Source of the DNA: Ruminococcaceae bacterium UBA7080
GTDB lineage: Bacteria; Bacillota; Clostridia; Oscillospirales; Acutalibacteraceae
Direction: 5' to 3'
Assembly: GCA_002493595.1 (NCBI GenBank)
Contig: DKZG01000015.1
Coordinates: forward strand, 1-64,000
Length of the DNA stretch: 64,000 bases
Shown here: piece after piece, positions 26,740 to 37,298 of the stretch
Numbering within the stretch: the stretch's first letter is position 1
Layout of the letters: each line of letters begins with the position of its first letter
Translations under genes and position numbers: made by a program
The notes under the pieces: generated by a model
What the model was told of the DNA's origin: nothing
Database searches by the model: none
What the model saw: only the letters and a program-made list of their open reading frames with translations

Positions 26740-28719
26740 TTAACTTACATCAGCTGCATCTAAATAAAGATGACCGTAATCGGCTATATATTCTTTTCTT
26801 CCATCAAGATTATCACCTAAAAGCAAATCAAACATTTCAGATGTCTGCTCAGCTTCATCAGGCGTAACCTTTATCAAACGTCTCGTTTTTGGATTCATTG
26901 TCGTAAGTGCCATCATCTCAGCCTCGTTTTCACCGAGACCCTTTGAGCGGTCAACTTTATATTTTTCGTCACCCAGCTCTTTTCTTATTTCATCCATTTC
27001 AATTTCATTATAGGCAAAATAGGTCTGGTCCTTACAAGTTATCTCATATAACGGTGACTCTGCGATATAGACCTTACCTGCTTCAATAAGCTTTGGCATA
27101 AGTCTGTAAATCATTGTAAGAATAAGTGTTCTTATCTGAAAGCCGTCAACATCGGCATCAGTACAGATTAGAACTTTAGACCAGCGCAGATTGTCCATAT
27201 CAAACATTGAAAGATCCTTAGCAGCCTTGCTTTTCACTTCAACACCGCATCCCAAAACCTTTATCAAATCAGTAATAATATCACTTTTGAATATCTTGTC
27301 ATAATCGGATTTCAGGCAATTGAGTATTTTTCCTCTTACAGGAATAATGGCCTGAAAATTAGCATCCCTTGCCTGCTTACAAGCACCTAGAGCCGAATCG
27401 CCCTCAACTATAAATACTTCGCGCTCATTTACATCTTTAGAACGGCAGTCAACAAATTTCTGAATACGGTTTGTCATATCCATTTTTGACTGTAAAGAAG
27501 TTTTTAAGGTTTTTCTCGTATTCTCGGCCTTAACCCTGGCCCGCATATTAATAAGCACCTGATTGGCAATTTTATCGGCATCCATTTTATTTTCGATAAA
27601 ATACACTTCAAGCTGCTTTCGAAAATAGTCCGCCATTGCTTCTTGAATAAACTTATTTGTTATAGCCTTCTTCGTTTGATTTTCATATGAGGTTTGAGTA
27701 GAAAATGAGGAAACAACAAAAATAATACAATCCTCAACATCCTGAATGTTAATCTGGCTGTCAGATTTCGTGTATTTATTGTTCGCTTTAAGATAGGCAT
27801 TGATTTGATTTACAAAAGCGCTCTTAAAAGCTTTTTCAGGTGCACCGCCATGCTCAAGAAAGCTGGAATTATGGAAATATTCTTTAATCTGTGTTTTTAA
27901 AGAAAAGCATAAAGCCGCCTTAATTTTCAGCTTATAATCCGGCAAATCCTCACGGTCTCTTCCCTTTCTTTCACACTCCCAATACTGAGGAGCGGTAAAT
28001 GCATTGTCACCGGCAAGCTCTTTAACATAATCCATAATGCCGTCATTATAACAATATTCAATCGTATTGAATTTTGAGGCGCTTTGCTGATCTTTAAGAA
28101 TAAATTTTATACCGTCATTTACAATCGCCTGCTTTTTAATTGTATCCTTATAGTATTCAAGCGGAACATTAATGTCAGTAAAAACATCCAAATCCGGTTT
28201 CCATCTTATACGTGTGCCGGTATCCCTTTTGTCATATTTTTCTTTTTTTAAGCCACCGATATTCTCGCCTTTTTCAAAGTGAAGGGTATATTTATATCCA
28301 TCGGTGTGCACCTCGGCATCCATATACTCGGATGCATATTGCGTAGCACAAAGACCGAGTCCGTTAAGGCCCAATGAAAATTCATAATTTTCACCATCAG
28401 TATCATACTTTCCGCCGGCATACATTTCGCAGAATAAAAGTTCCCAATTGAATTTGTCCTCATTCTTATTGTAATCAACAGGAATACCTCGACCAAAATC
28501 CTGCACTTCAATGGAGCCGTCAAGAAAGCGTGTAACAACAATTTTGTTACCGAAACCTTCTCGGGCTTCATCAATTGAGTTTGACATAATTTCAAATATA
28601 GCATGCTGGCATCCGTCAAGTCCGTCAGAACCAAATATTACTGCAGGTCTTTTACGTACTCTGTCAGCACCTTTCAGTGATTTAATGCTTTCATTACCGT
28701 ATTCTTTCTTCTTAGCCAA
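26740..28719 (-). CDS. parE: type IIA topoisomerase subunit B, ParE type (TTG start)
   Basis: ATPase subunit of topoisomerase IV, 659 residues. The GHKL ATPase site shows IMSNSIDEAREG, DFGRGIPVD and LNGLGLCATQYAS. The toprim domain shows VEGDSALGACKQARD and DADVDGFQIRTL. The start is TTG at 28719 (LAKKKEYGNESIKSLKG), with GGAGGG five bases before it and a -35/-10 promoter ending near 28750. The longer open frame to 28848 would begin upstream of this promoter. Confidence 0.92.
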   Translation of the reverse strand: MAKKKEYGNESIKSLKGADRVRKRPAVIFGSDGLDGCQHAIFEIMSNSIDEAREGFGNKIVVTRFLDGSIEVQDFGRGIPVDYNKNEDKFNWELLFCEMYAGGKYDTDGENYEFSLGLNGLGLCATQYASEYMDAEVHTDGYKYTLHFEKGENIGGLKKEKYDKRDTGTRIRWKPDLDVFTDINVPLEYYKDTIKKQAIVNDGIKFILKDQQSASKFNTIEYCYNDGIMDYVKELAGDNAFTAPQYWECERKGRDREDLPDYKLKIKAALCFSLKTQIKEYFHNSSFLEHGGAPEKAFKSAFVNQINAYLKANNKYTKSDSQINIQDVEDCIIFVVSSFSTQTSYENQTKKAITNKFIQEAMADYFRKQLEVYFIENKMDADKIANQVLINMRARVKAENTRKTLKTSLQSKMDMTNRIQKFVDCRSKDVNEREVFIVEGDSALGACKQARDANFQAIIPVRGKILNCLKSDYDKIFKSDIITDLIKVLGCGVEVKSKAAKDLSMFDMDNLRWSKVLICTDADVDGFQIRTLILTMIYRLMPKLIEAGKVYIAESPLYEITCKDQTYFAYNEIEMDEIRKELGDEKYKVDRSKGLGENEAEMMALTTMNPKTRRLIKVTPDEAEQTSEMFDLLLGDNLDGRKEYIADYGHLYLDAADVS

Positions 28720-28756
28720 AATTTTCCCTCCGATACAGAAGTTCATATTCTGTGAT

Positions 28757-28785
28757 ATATTACAATATCTTGTGCAAAAAGTCAA
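28757..28785 (-). promoter_or_regulatory. promoter of parE-parC
   Basis: Minus-strand -35 TTGACT (28780-28785) and -10 TAATAT (28757-28762), spacer 17. Its position supports the TTG start at 28719. The rest of the gap, 28786-28919, is AT-rich with nothing else recognised. Confidence 0.85.
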
Positions 28786-28919
28786 GATTGCCAAAATCAA
28801 TACACATACATAGTATGTTATTTTGATATAAAATAACAAATAATGCACATTTTTTCGGCTGCATAATCTGTGTTTTAATATACAGGATTACAAAGTGATC
28901 TGTTTTCATAAAATTATAG

Positions 28920-28967
28920 CAAAAAATAAAAGCAGTCAAACAAAGTATTACACATCATTTGACTGCT
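28920..28967 (-). terminator. terminator after ftsH
   Basis: A perfect 10-bp stem AGCAGTCAAA/TTTGACTGCT with a 17-base loop, followed on the minus strand by TTTTATTTTTTGC. Confidence 0.85.
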
Positions 28968-28982
28968 TATCATAATTATTTT

Positions 28983-31028
28983 TTATTCACTTGTGCTCTC
29001 TTCGTCATCCGAACCGGTTTCACAATGAACATCATTCATCTCTTCACAAGAAGCCGTATCTTCCAAAACAGTTTCACTGTCATCAGTCTGTTTTGTATCA
29101 TTCGGTATTACAGAAAACTCCTCACTTGTTTCCTCAATAAAACCCTTTTCCATAAGCTGAATAAATTCATCTTTATTAATTTTTTCTCTTTCCATTAATG
29201 AAATTGCAACAAGCTTAAGCTTATCCATATTATCTTTGAGTATATTTTCGGTTCTTTTGTAAGCTTCGTTGATAAGACGCGAAACCTCTTCATCAATTTT
29301 TGCAGCAGTTTCTTCGGAATAATTCTTAACATGACCGTAATCACGGCCGATAAATACCTCCTGATTGTCACCGCCGTAATTAATAGGACCGATAGCCTCA
29401 CTCATACCATACTTGGTAACCATTTCTCTTGCGATAGAGGAAGCACGTTCAATATCACTTGAAGCTCCGGTGGAAATATCATTCATTGTAAGCGCTTCGG
29501 CAACTCGACCGCCAAGAAGCGATACCAGTGAATCAAGCATATCATTCTTAGACTCGTAATTCTCCTCCTGCGGCTGATACATTGTATAACCGCCTGCACC
29601 CATACCTCGGGGTATAATTGAAATTTCCTCAACCGGGTCATGATTATCAAGATAATACGAAACAACAGCATGACCAGCTTCATGAAAGGCCGTGAGTCTG
29701 AGTGCTTTTTCACTATACTTATGAGATTTCTTTTCCGTACCCATAAGCACCTTAACCATAGCCTCCTGAATTTCAGCCATAGTAATTGCTTTATACTTTC
29801 TTCTTGCCGCAAGAAGTGCAGCTTCGTTTAAAAGATTTTCCAGGTCTGCACCGACAAAGCCAATCGTATTTTTAGCAATGTTTTTAAGATTTACATCAGG
29901 TGCAAGAGGCTTGTTTCTTGAATGAACTTTAAGAATTTCCTCTCTGCCGTTTGTATCAGGCCTGCCGACAGTTACCTGTCTGTCAAATCTTCCCGGTCTG
30001 AGAAGAGCAGGATCAAGAACATCAGGTCTGTTTGTAGCAGCTATAATGATTACGCCCTCATTTGCACCAAAACCATCCATTTCAACAAGAAGCTGATTAA
30101 GCGTCTGCTCACGTTCATCGTGACCGCCGCCCATTCCTGTACCGCGCTGACGGCCTACTGCGTCAATTTCATCAATAAATACAATTGCCGGAGACTTTTT
30201 CTTTGCCTGATCAAACAAATCACGTACTCGAGATGCGCCGACACCAACATACATTTCAACAAAATCCGAACCGGAAATAGAAAGAAACGGTGCACCGGCT
30301 TCACCGGCAACTGCACGGGCAAGCAAGGTCTTACCCGTACCCGGAGGTCCGACAAGAAGCACGCCCTTAGGTATTCTTGCACCAAGTTTTGTAAATCTGT
30401 CCGGCTCTTTCAAAAACTCAACCAATTCTTCAAGTTCTGCTTTTTCCTCGTCACAGCCGGCTACATCTTTAAAAGTTGTTGTTCGTTTTTCATCCTCCAC
30501 AAGACTCTTCGTTCTTATTCTGCCAAATCCTAATGTACGATTTGTCTCATTATTCATTGCAGAGCTCATTTTTCTGAATGCATATATAGAGAGTCCTATA
30601 ATAAGAATAAACATAATCGCAGTAGGAAGCATACTTACAAGCCAATTGCTTGAAGTGCCGCGCTTATAATCATAAACAATTTTTTTATCCTTATTTTCAG
30701 GCTTAGCATTATAGTTTTCTACATCATCCTTAATATCTTCAAGAAAAATGGAAACATTCGGCACTTTGTATTCTCTGAACTTAACCTTATCCCTATCCTT
30801 TTCTTCAACCTTTTCAAGATCCTTAAAGGTTCTGTAATTCATTTCACCGCTTGAAAGGTCAAGAACAAAGTCCGCAACCTCGCCATTTTCAAACATAGCT
30901 ACAATTTGTGAATACTTAACTGCTTCTTTATTCTGGGCATTTGCATAAATCATAATTGACCCGATAAGAACAACAGGAATAAGCAGATAAATCAAAATCG
31001 ATTTCCAGTTTTTTGACAAATAATCCAT
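28983..31028 (-). CDS. ftsH: membrane AAA+ zinc protease FtsH
   Basis: Membrane-bound ATP-dependent protease for membrane protein quality control. Two N-terminal helices (about 12-30 and 130-150) flank an extracytoplasmic domain. Walker A is GPPGTGKT, Walker [25 protein letters not shown], and the zinc site HEAGH. It ends in an acidic tail rich in Glu/Ser/Thr that is longer than usual. At 681 residues it is otherwise standard. It comes after tilS (3-base gap), as in Bacillus. Confidence 0.97.
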   Translation of the reverse strand: MDYLSKNWKSILIYLLIPVVLIGSIMIYANAQNKEAVKYSQIVAMFENGEVADFVLDLSSGEMNYRTFKDLEKVEEKDRDKVKFREYKVPNVSIFLEDIKDDVENYNAKPENKDKKIVYDYKRGTSSNWLVSMLPTAIMFILIIGLSIYAFRKMSSAMNNETNRTLGFGRIRTKSLVEDEKRTTTFKDVAGCDEEKAELEELVEFLKEPDRFTKLGARIPKGVLLVGPPGTGKTLLARAVAGEAGAPFLSISGSDFVEMYVGVGASRVRDLFDQAKKKSPAIVFIDEIDAVGRQRGTGMGGGHDEREQTLNQLLVEMDGFGANEGVIIIAATNRPDVLDPALLRPGRFDRQVTVGRPDTNGREEILKVHSRNKPLAPDVNLKNIAKNTIGFVGADLENLLNEAALLAARRKYKAITMAEIQEAMVKVLMGTEKKSHKYSEKALRLTAFHEAGHAVVSYYLDNHDPVEEISIIPRGMGAGGYTMYQPQEENYESKNDMLDSLVSLLGGRVAEALTMNDISTGASSDIERASSIAREMVTKYGMSEAIGPINYGGDNQEVFIGRDYGHVKNYSEETAAKIDEEVSRLINEAYKRTENILKDNMDKLKLVAISLMEREKINKDEFIQLMEKGFIEETSEEFSVIPNDTKQTDDSETVLEDTASCEEMNDVHCETGSDDEESTSE

Positions 31029-31031
31029 TAA

Positions 31032-32312
31032 TTAATCCTCCGAAGGAAGTCCTGACAGACAATATATATTTTGTGTTGAGGCGCTTAATGAAACCCTTTG
31101 TGCAACACAATATCCGATAACGCCAATTACTCCTTGTTCATCGGTAACAATACCGATAGATTCTCGAAGCTCCTGCGGTATCTTAAGCTCATTAAAAAGC
31201 TTTTTCAGCGTTTTCGTGCAGCCTCTGCCTGCAGGTGATATTTTATCACCCGGCATACGGCCCCTAATTTTCACTGTTCCGATAATTTTATCATAGTCAC
31301 AATAAAAATCAACACTTTTAAAATCAAATTCAGAAAATTTTAAAACTTTTGAAACAAACGGGAAAATATTATTACGTTTTGAAAAATCAGCACATCTAAG
31401 ATATTCGCTGTCACTCACCGCATAGTAATCCCCGCATATCTGTATTCTTCCCACTTTATCTAAAAGTGCAATAACACTATTTAAGTGAACTCTGTCCAAC
31501 CTTATATTATATACAGAAAAATAGTTTAATATTACTCGTTTAATAATTGAAATACTGTATTTTGAAAGGACAGAGATTTTTAATTTATCATTAAAAAATG
31601 TGTTGGAATAAGCCTCATCAGCGTATTCTTCTATAAACGTCATATCTTCGTTAATATCCGAGATAAAATCCGCTGTGTTTTTTTCAAAATCACAATTTAG
31701 CTTTTTAAAATCCGGAATAATATGATTTCTGATATAATTTCTTGCATAATCATTACTGAAATTCGTACTGTCTACTCTGTATTCAATATGGTTTTCAGCA
31801 CAATACTGCCTGATTTCTTCTGATGAAAGTTCAATAAGCGGTCTTATTATTTTGCCTCTCACCGGCGGAATTGCACATGCACCCTTCAAACCTGTTTTTC
31901 GCGATAGTCTAAAGAGCAGTGTTTCAATATTATCCGAAAGATTATGTGCAGTTGCAATCTTATCACAGTCTATAGTGTCAAAAAACGCATATCGTTTTTC
32001 CCTGGAATATTCCTCAACGCCCATCTTACGTTTCTTTGACTCATTAACTGCATTAATAGATAACTGGTAATACGCAACTGCATTTGCATTGCAGTAACTT
32101 TTAACAAATTCAGCATCATCAACAGATGACTGACCTCTGATACCATGCTCAACATGAGCTGCGCAAACAGTAATGTTATATTTATTGCGCATTGATAGCA
32201 TATAATGCAGCAACAGCATAGAGTCAGCACCGCCGGACACGGCTACAAGCACTCTATCACCACTCGAAAGCATATTATATTTTTCGATAGTAGTATTGAT
32301 TTTATTATTCAT
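31032..32312 (-). CDS. tilS: tRNA(Ile)-lysidine synthase
   Basis: Makes lysidine at C34 of the AUA-reading tRNA(Ile). The PP-loop ATP site is VAVSGGADSMLLLHYM near the N-terminus, the second substrate loop is ATAHNLSDNIETLLFRL, and the C-terminal TilS domain has GRGCTKTLKKLFNE. I place the start at 32312 (MNNKINTTIEKYNML), overlapping the dnaB stop by 8 bases. No strong ribosome site is seen, so translation is probably coupled to dnaB. Confidence 0.94.
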   Translation of the reverse strand: MNNKINTTIEKYNMLSSGDRVLVAVSGGADSMLLLHYMLSMRNKYNITVCAAHVEHGIRGQSSVDDAEFVKSYCNANAVAYYQLSINAVNESKKRKMGVEEYSREKRYAFFDTIDCDKIATAHNLSDNIETLLFRLSRKTGLKGACAIPPVRGKIIRPLIELSSEEIRQYCAENHIEYRVDSTNFSNDYARNYIRNHIIPDFKKLNCDFEKNTADFISDINEDMTFIEEYADEAYSNTFFNDKLKISVLSKYSISIIKRVILNYFSVYNIRLDRVHLNSVIALLDKVGRIQICGDYYAVSDSEYLRCADFSKRNNIFPFVSKVLKFSEFDFKSVDFYCDYDKIIGTVKIRGRMPGDKISPAGRGCTKTLKKLFNELKIPQELRESIGIVTDEQGVIGVIGYCVAQRVSLSASTQNIYCLSGLPSED

Positions 32313-33666
32313 AATGTGATTTATCAATTGACCTGAAACGTGTAAATTCTTTATCAAAGGTCATTTCAATTGAGCCTGTTGCACCATGACGGTTTTTTGC
32401 AACAATAAGCTCTGTTTTATTTGCATCAATATCGTCCTGCTTGTCCTCGGAAACATCACTTCTGTAATAATCCTCACGATAAAGAAAAAGAACAATATCT
32501 GCATCCTGTTCAATTGAGCCTGACTCTCGTAAATCTGCAAGCTGAGGTTTATGGTTTTTTCCGTGCCCTTCAGTTCCTCTTGAAAGCTGGGCACAACAGA
32601 TTACAGGTATATTTAAATCCTTGGCCATCATTTTAAGGTTTCTTGTAATTTCAGAAACCTCCTGCACACGGTTTTCTTTTTTCGTTGCAGAAGAAATCAA
32701 ACCGAGATAATCAATAATAATTGCATCAACATTTTTCATTCTCCTGATACGGGATTTGATTTCGGGCACTGTAATGGAGGACGTGTCATCCAAATAAAGT
32801 TCAACATCACTGAACTGACCGGCAGCATTGCCAAGTCTTACCCACTCGTCATTTGTAAGCTCGCCCGTTTTCAGCTTTTGTGACTCAACACCCGCCTGTG
32901 CGGACAGGAGTCTTTCGGCAAGCTGTTCCTTTGTCATTTCAAGACTGAATACGATACACTTTTTTCTTGCATTCATGGAAATGTTCTGCGCAAGATTTAG
33001 GGCAAAGCTGGTTTTACCCATAGCAGGACGCGCACCAATAAGAATAAGATCGGATTTATTAAGACCGGTCAAATACTTATCAAGCATCCCGAATCCTGAC
33101 GGAATCCCTTTATACTTATCCTTATCCTCACCTGTTATTTGGGCAAGCTTGGTATAAACATCATTAACAACAACTTCGCTGAGCTTTGTAGGACCATTCT
33201 TTTCCTTACCCTGGCGAACGTTATAAATCATTTGCTCGGCATTATCAAGAATTACTGAAGCATCAGCCTCACCGCCGGATGCCTGAGAAATAATTTCATT
33301 TGATATGTCAATAAGCGTACGCAGATAATACTGTTCCTTAACAATCTTGATATACTCGCCAATATTCACGGTTGAAGGCACAGTTTCACGCAGCTGAAGA
33401 AGATATTCCCTGCCGCCTGATGTATCATACTGCCCTGTTTTGGTTAAAGTATCCACAAGAATTACAGGGTCAATGGCCTTTGACTTTGAATACATAAGCA
33501 TCATTGCACCGAAAATAGCGCGGTGCTGAGGAAGATAAAAGCATTCTGCATTAATATCGGCAACCGCTTCTTCCATACAATCGGCATCAATAAGTACACA
33601 GCCTAAAACCGATTGCTCAGCCTCAAGATTGAAAGGCATTGCACCTGTCAAATTAGTTTCAGCCAT
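32305..33666 (-). CDS. dnaB: replicative DNA helicase DnaB
   Basis: Hexameric fork helicase. It has the N-terminal primase-interaction domain (FNLEAEQSVLGCVLIDADCME), a linker, and a RecA-type C-terminal domain with Walker A GARPAMGKTS, Walker B IIIDYLGLI and LRESGSIEQDADIVLFLYR. At 453 residues no intein is present. It lies 2 bases after rplI. Confidence 0.97.
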   Translation of the reverse strand: MAETNLTGAMPFNLEAEQSVLGCVLIDADCMEEAVADINAECFYLPQHRAIFGAMMLMYSKSKAIDPVILVDTLTKTGQYDTSGGREYLLQLRETVPSTVNIGEYIKIVKEQYYLRTLIDISNEIISQASGGEADASVILDNAEQMIYNVRQGKEKNGPTKLSEVVVNDVYTKLAQITGEDKDKYKGIPSGFGMLDKYLTGLNKSDLILIGARPAMGKTSFALNLAQNISMNARKKCIVFSLEMTKEQLAERLLSAQAGVESQKLKTGELTNDEWVRLGNAAGQFSDVELYLDDTSSITVPEIKSRIRRMKNVDAIIIDYLGLISSATKKENRVQEVSEITRNLKMMAKDLNIPVICCAQLSRGTEGHGKNHKPQLADLRESGSIEQDADIVLFLYREDYYRSDVSEDKQDDIDANKTELIVAKNRHGATGSIEMTFDKEFTRFRSIDKSHYE

Positions 33667-33668
33667 TT

Positions 33669-34112
33669 TTAAGCCTCCGACACCTGCACAAAAATCTTTG
33701 CACTGATGCCCTGGTAAACCTTTATCTCCGCCTGAAGCGTTCCAAAGGCTTTCATATCCTCCATAAGAATTTTACGCTTATCTATGTCTACACTAAGCTC
33801 TTTTTTTATTTGAGCAGCAACATCCTTTGATGTTACAGAACCGAAAAGCTTGCCATTCGCACCTGCTTTTGCTTTAAGGGAAAAGGTTTTACCCTCAAGC
33901 TTATCTGCAACCTTTTGTGCCGCTTTAATTTCCTCTGCCTTATGAAATTTCTTGGCAGACTCCTTATTGTTAAATTCATTCATCGCAGCAGCATTTGCTT
34001 CAATTGCCAAGCCCTTAGGGAAAAGAAAATTTCTTGCATATCCGTCTGAGGCATTTACAAGATCACCCTTTTTGCCAAGGCTTTTAACATCCTGCTTAAG
34101 AATTACTTTCAT
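33669..34112 (-). CDS. rplI: 50S ribosomal protein L9
   Basis: A two-domain large-subunit protein. The N-terminal domain holds [20 protein letters not shown], followed by a long helix and the C-terminal [14 protein letters not shown] domain. The length of 147 is standard. It lies between rnj and dnaB, as in many Firmicutes. Confidence 0.97.
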   Translation of the reverse strand: MKVILKQDVKSLGKKGDLVNASDGYARNFLFPKGLAIEANAAAMNEFNNKESAKKFHKAEEIKAAQKVADKLEGKTFSLKAKAGANGKLFGSVTSKDVAAQIKKELSVDIDKRKILMEDMKAFGTLQAEIKVYQGISAKIFVQVSEA

Positions 34113-34124
34113 TTTTCTATCCTC

Positions 34125-35900
34125 CTATATTTCCATAAAAATCGGCAAAATCATAGGACTTCGCTTTGTTTTTTCATACATCATCTTTGACAGCTCATCG
34201 CGCAAACCGGTTTTTACCGAATTCCAATCATTATACTTACTGTCATAACGCTCATCAATAACTCTGCAGGCTAAGTCACGTGCACTGTTCATAAGTCTTT
34301 CATTCTCTTTAACATAAACAAAACCTCTTGAAACAATATCCGGACCGCTGACAATAAAACCTGTACTGCTGTCAATTGTAGCAACAACAATGATTATACC
34401 ATCCTTTGACAACCGTTTTCTGTCATTTAGAACAACATTGCCGACATCACCCACACCTATACCGTCTACATAGACTTCACCTGCTGTCACGCTGTCAAGA
34501 TATTTCATAGAATCGGCAGAAAGCTCAATACGGTCACCAATATTGCCGATATAAATGTTTTCCTGCGCTATGCCCATTGAAACTGCAAGGTTGGCATGCT
34601 TTTGAAGGTGCTTCTGCTCACCGTGAACAGGCAGAAAATACTTAGGCTTTACGAGTCCCATCATGAGTTTAAGTTCTTCCTGACAGGCATGCCCTGAAAC
34701 ATGAACATCATACATTCTCTCATATATAACTTCAACGCCGTGCTTCATAAGCTCGTTTACAACATTGCCTACCATCTTTTCATTTCCGGGAATCGGCGTA
34801 GCAGAAATGATAACGTAATCATTTGGAGAAAGGCTTACCTTTCGGTGCTCACCGAATGCCATTTTTGTAAGTGCCGACATCGGCTCACCCTGAGAACCTG
34901 TTGTTATAATTACAAGTTTATCATCAGGATAATTTCTAATTAAATTTATATCAAGCAAGATGCCTTCAGGAACATTAAGATAACCAAGCTCACTGCCTAC
35001 GTTGACCAGATTCTCAAGGCTTCTGCCAATTACAGCCACCTTACGTCCCCTGGACTGTGCAACATCAATTATCTGCTGCACTCTATGAATATTGGATGCA
35101 AAGGTCGCAACCACAATTCTCTTGTTCTTGGCTTTTCTGAAGAGCATTTCAAATGAATCGCCCACTGATTTCTCACTCATTGTGTAACCGGGACGCTCAG
35201 CATTTGTTGAATCAGACAAAAGAGCCAGAACTCCCTTTTTACCATATTCCGAAAATCTGGGCAAATCAATCATATCACCGTCAACAGGTGTTGTGTCAAT
35301 CTTAAAATCTCCTGTCTGAATAATAACACCTGCCGGACATTTAATGGCAAGACCGACTGCATCAGGTATGGAATGATTAACATGTATCATTTCAATATTA
35401 AAATTACCGAGTGTAATATTATCCCGCGGCTTAATTTCCATCAGCTTTACCGAGTTCAGAAGATTATGCTCATCAAGCTTGCCTTTAATAAGACCGATAG
35501 TAAGCTTTGTAGCATAAATAGGAATATTAATTTTTTTAAGAAGATATGCCAATCCGCCTATATGATCCTCATGACCATGCGTAATAATAATACCGCGAAT
35601 TTTGCCTGCATTATTTTCAACATAAGTAAAATCGGGTATTACAAGATCAACACCGGGTAAATCCGAATTCGGAAAAGCAAGACCGCAGTCAACAATAAAC
35701 ATATCATCCTTGTATTCATACAAAGTCATATTTTTTCCGATTTCATTCATGCCGCCGAGAAAAGCAATACGAACAGACTCCTTAGTCTTAGGCGGCTGAA
35801 GAGCTTTTTTATTTGAAGCTTTGCGATAAGTCATATAACGCTTTTTGGAATTCCGTTTTCCGTAAGCGTTTTTACCGCTCTGCTTATTTTGATTTGTCAT
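34125..35900 (-). CDS. rnj: ribonuclease J
   Basis: Metallo-beta-lactamase/beta-CASP ribonuclease acting in RNA decay and processing. The metal site is THGHEDHIGG, the next ligands are in MIHVNHSIPDAVG and QTGDFKID, and the beta-CASP region has STNAERPG and SGHACQEELKLM with PVHGEQKHL. An extra basic N-terminal stretch of about 40 residues precedes the core. It heads the rnj-rplI-dnaB-tilS-ftsH unit. Confidence 0.95.
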   Translation of the reverse strand: MTNQNKQSGKNAYGKRNSKKRYMTYRKASNKKALQPPKTKESVRIAFLGGMNEIGKNMTLYEYKDDMFIVDCGLAFPNSDLPGVDLVIPDFTYVENNAGKIRGIIITHGHEDHIGGLAYLLKKINIPIYATKLTIGLIKGKLDEHNLLNSVKLMEIKPRDNITLGNFNIEMIHVNHSIPDAVGLAIKCPAGVIIQTGDFKIDTTPVDGDMIDLPRFSEYGKKGVLALLSDSTNAERPGYTMSEKSVGDSFEMLFRKAKNKRIVVATFASNIHRVQQIIDVAQSRGRKVAVIGRSLENLVNVGSELGYLNVPEGILLDINLIRNYPDDKLVIITTGSQGEPMSALTKMAFGEHRKVSLSPNDYVIISATPIPGNEKMVGNVVNELMKHGVEVIYERMYDVHVSGHACQEELKLMMGLVKPKYFLPVHGEQKHLQKHANLAVSMGIAQENIYIGNIGDRIELSADSMKYLDSVTAGEVYVDGIGVGDVGNVVLNDRKRLSKDGIIIVVATIDSSTGFIVSGPDIVSRGFVYVKENERLMNSARDLACRVIDERYDSKYNDWNSVKTGLRDELSKMMYEKTKRSPMILPIFMEI

Positions 35901-35949
35901 TTAATAACCTCCGTAAAATTATTTTTCCGTACAATATAAGTTGCTTAAT

Positions 35950-35978
35950 ATAATAAGACATTATTTTCCTCTTGTCAA
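35950..35978 (-). promoter_or_regulatory. promoter of rnj operon
   Basis: Consensus minus-strand -35 TTGACA (35973-35978) and -10 TATTAT (35950-35955), spacer 17. It is back to back with the rnhA promoter. Confidence 0.85.
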
Positions 35979-35990
35979 GTAAGTCTCATA

Positions 35991-36019
35991 TTGATTATTA
36001 CCATTTTTAGTGGTAAAAT
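35991..36019 (+). promoter_or_regulatory. promoter of rnhA
   Basis: -35 TTGATT (35991-35996) and -10 TAAAAT (36014-36019), spacer 17. A short inverted repeat TTACCA/TGGTAA lies in the spacer. Confidence 0.65.
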
Positions 36020-36059
36020 ATGTTTAATCTTAAAAAGAATTTATTTTTACGGTGACAAA

Positions 36060-36494
36060 ATGAAAAATGTTGAAATCTATACAGATGGAGCCTGCAGCGG
36101 AAATCCCGGTAAGGGCGGATGGGGTGCCATACTCGTTTATAAACAAAAAGAAAAAGAAATCAGCGGCGGAAGCGACGATACAACCAATAACAGAATGGAA
36201 CTGACTGCTGTTATTGAAGCTCTAAAAAGCCTAACCGAACCTTGCTGTGTCTCACTTACTACCGATTCAAAATATGTGTGCGATGCCGTGACGAAGGGCT
36301 GGGTTTACTCATGGCAGAAAAACGCATGGAAAAAGGCAGACAAAAAGCCTGCCTTAAATGTAGATTTATGGGAAGAACTGCTGCCGCTGTTAGATAAACA
36401 CAAAGTTAAATTCAACTGGGTAAAAGGGCATAACGGTCATCCGTATAATGAACGCTGCGATGCTCTTGCTGTTCATTACTATCTGAATAAGTAA
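36060..36494 (+). CDS. rnhA: ribonuclease HI
   Basis: Degrades RNA in RNA-DNA hybrids. The DEDD residues are visible: [13 protein letters not shown], the Glu in NNRMELTAV, the Asp in LTTDSKYV and the late NERCDALA. I start it at the ATG at 36060 ([10 protein letters not shown]), 144 residues, preceded by ACGGTGAC; the open frame extends upstream to 35991 but that would cover the promoter. It is on the plus strand, divergent from rnj. Confidence 0.95.
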   Translation: MKNVEIYTDGACSGNPGKGGWGAILVYKQKEKEISGGSDDTTNNRMELTAVIEALKSLTEPCCVSLTTDSKYVCDAVTKGWVYSWQKNAWKKADKKPALNVDLWEELLPLLDKHKVKFNWVKGHNGHPYNERCDALAVHYYLNK

Positions 36495-37298
36495 TCAAAG
36501 TGACTCCTTTTCAATAACACCTATACCGATACCAAGCTTGCCTCCTTTAAGCAAATGAGCCTTGGCACTTCGCTGAAGAGCGGTATCTTCTTTATAATTT
36601 TTTTTATTAAATTGACGCTTTTTAAATATTCTTTCAATTGCCTGAAAATCATTATCTGTTGAATAACGGATATCAAACAAAGACGAAAACTGCAATATGT
36701 TGCTTGACTGCTCCATAAACTGCCAATTCTCGCTGTAAAGCAGCCAGCTTTCACAAAAGAAATACTTATATTCGTAATCCGGAAAATAACGATTAAAAAA
36801 TGATACTGCACTTTTTAAAGAATTCACACAGTCGCAATAAACAAGTTTTTCACCCTGCGGGATATGAATATAAATAACCTTTTCTCCGTAATCAAACGGC
36901 AGCAAATCATATTTAAGAAGTCTATTATTACAGGTAAACAGCTGATACTGGAGTCTGCCAATTTTAAACAGTTCAAAATGGATATGATTTTTTATCCAAT
37001 TATAATTCTTTAAGCCTTTATTATCATTATTCTCACACCAAATTCTCACATCATCCAGCGTATCAAAAAATACGGTATCATCTATTCCAAGCTGTTGATA
37101 TTTATTATATGTAGTCTCGGCACATTTTAAAATTACGGCAAGACGCATTAAATCACTTTGGTATTTAAGGCACGTAAAATTCCCGCTGCTGCATTTTTGA
37201 GCAAGAGATAATATTTTGACCTTGTCTTTTTGGGCAAGGTCAATAACTTTTTGTTTTAAATTCGTATCAAGCTGAATAGAATGAATTAAATCAAGCAT
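36495..37298 (-). CDS. DUF5596/GNAT-like acyltransferase domain protein
   Basis: A 267-residue protein I assign with moderate confidence to the acyltransferase-like DUF5596 family. Its middle segment reads VIYIHIPQGEKLVYCDCVNSLK, then a FFNRYFPDYEYKYFFCESWLL stretch typical of that family. The N-terminal half is helical and Cys-containing. No reaction is known. Its start codon overlaps the stop of the membrane protein gene, so the two form a unit. Confidence 0.65.
   Translation of the reverse strand: MLDLIHSIQLDTNLKQKVIDLAQKDKVKILSLAQKCSSGNFTCLKYQSDLMRLAVILKCAETTYNKYQQLGIDDTVFFDTLDDVRIWCENNDNKGLKNYNWIKNHIHFELFKIGRLQYQLFTCNNRLLKYDLLPFDYGEKVIYIHIPQGEKLVYCDCVNSLKSAVSFFNRYFPDYEYKYFFCESWLLYSENWQFMEQSSNILQFSSLFDIRYSTDNDFQAIERIFKKRQFNKKNYKEDTALQRSAKAHLLKGGKLGIGIGVIEKESL

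Noticed and set aside
24487..28719. gyrA/gyrB instead of parC/parE
   Set aside because: No GyrA box is seen, and the parE-parC pair stands alone away from any dnaA-recF region; the topoisomerase IV label is more likely, though not proven without the genome's other pair.
29922..30533. 203-codon plus-strand frame inside ftsH
   Set aside because: It is antisense to the conserved AAA domain of ftsH, with no ribosome site or recognisable motif.
32305..33666. Intein in dnaB
   Set aside because: The protein is of normal length, with uninterrupted Walker A and C-terminal motifs.
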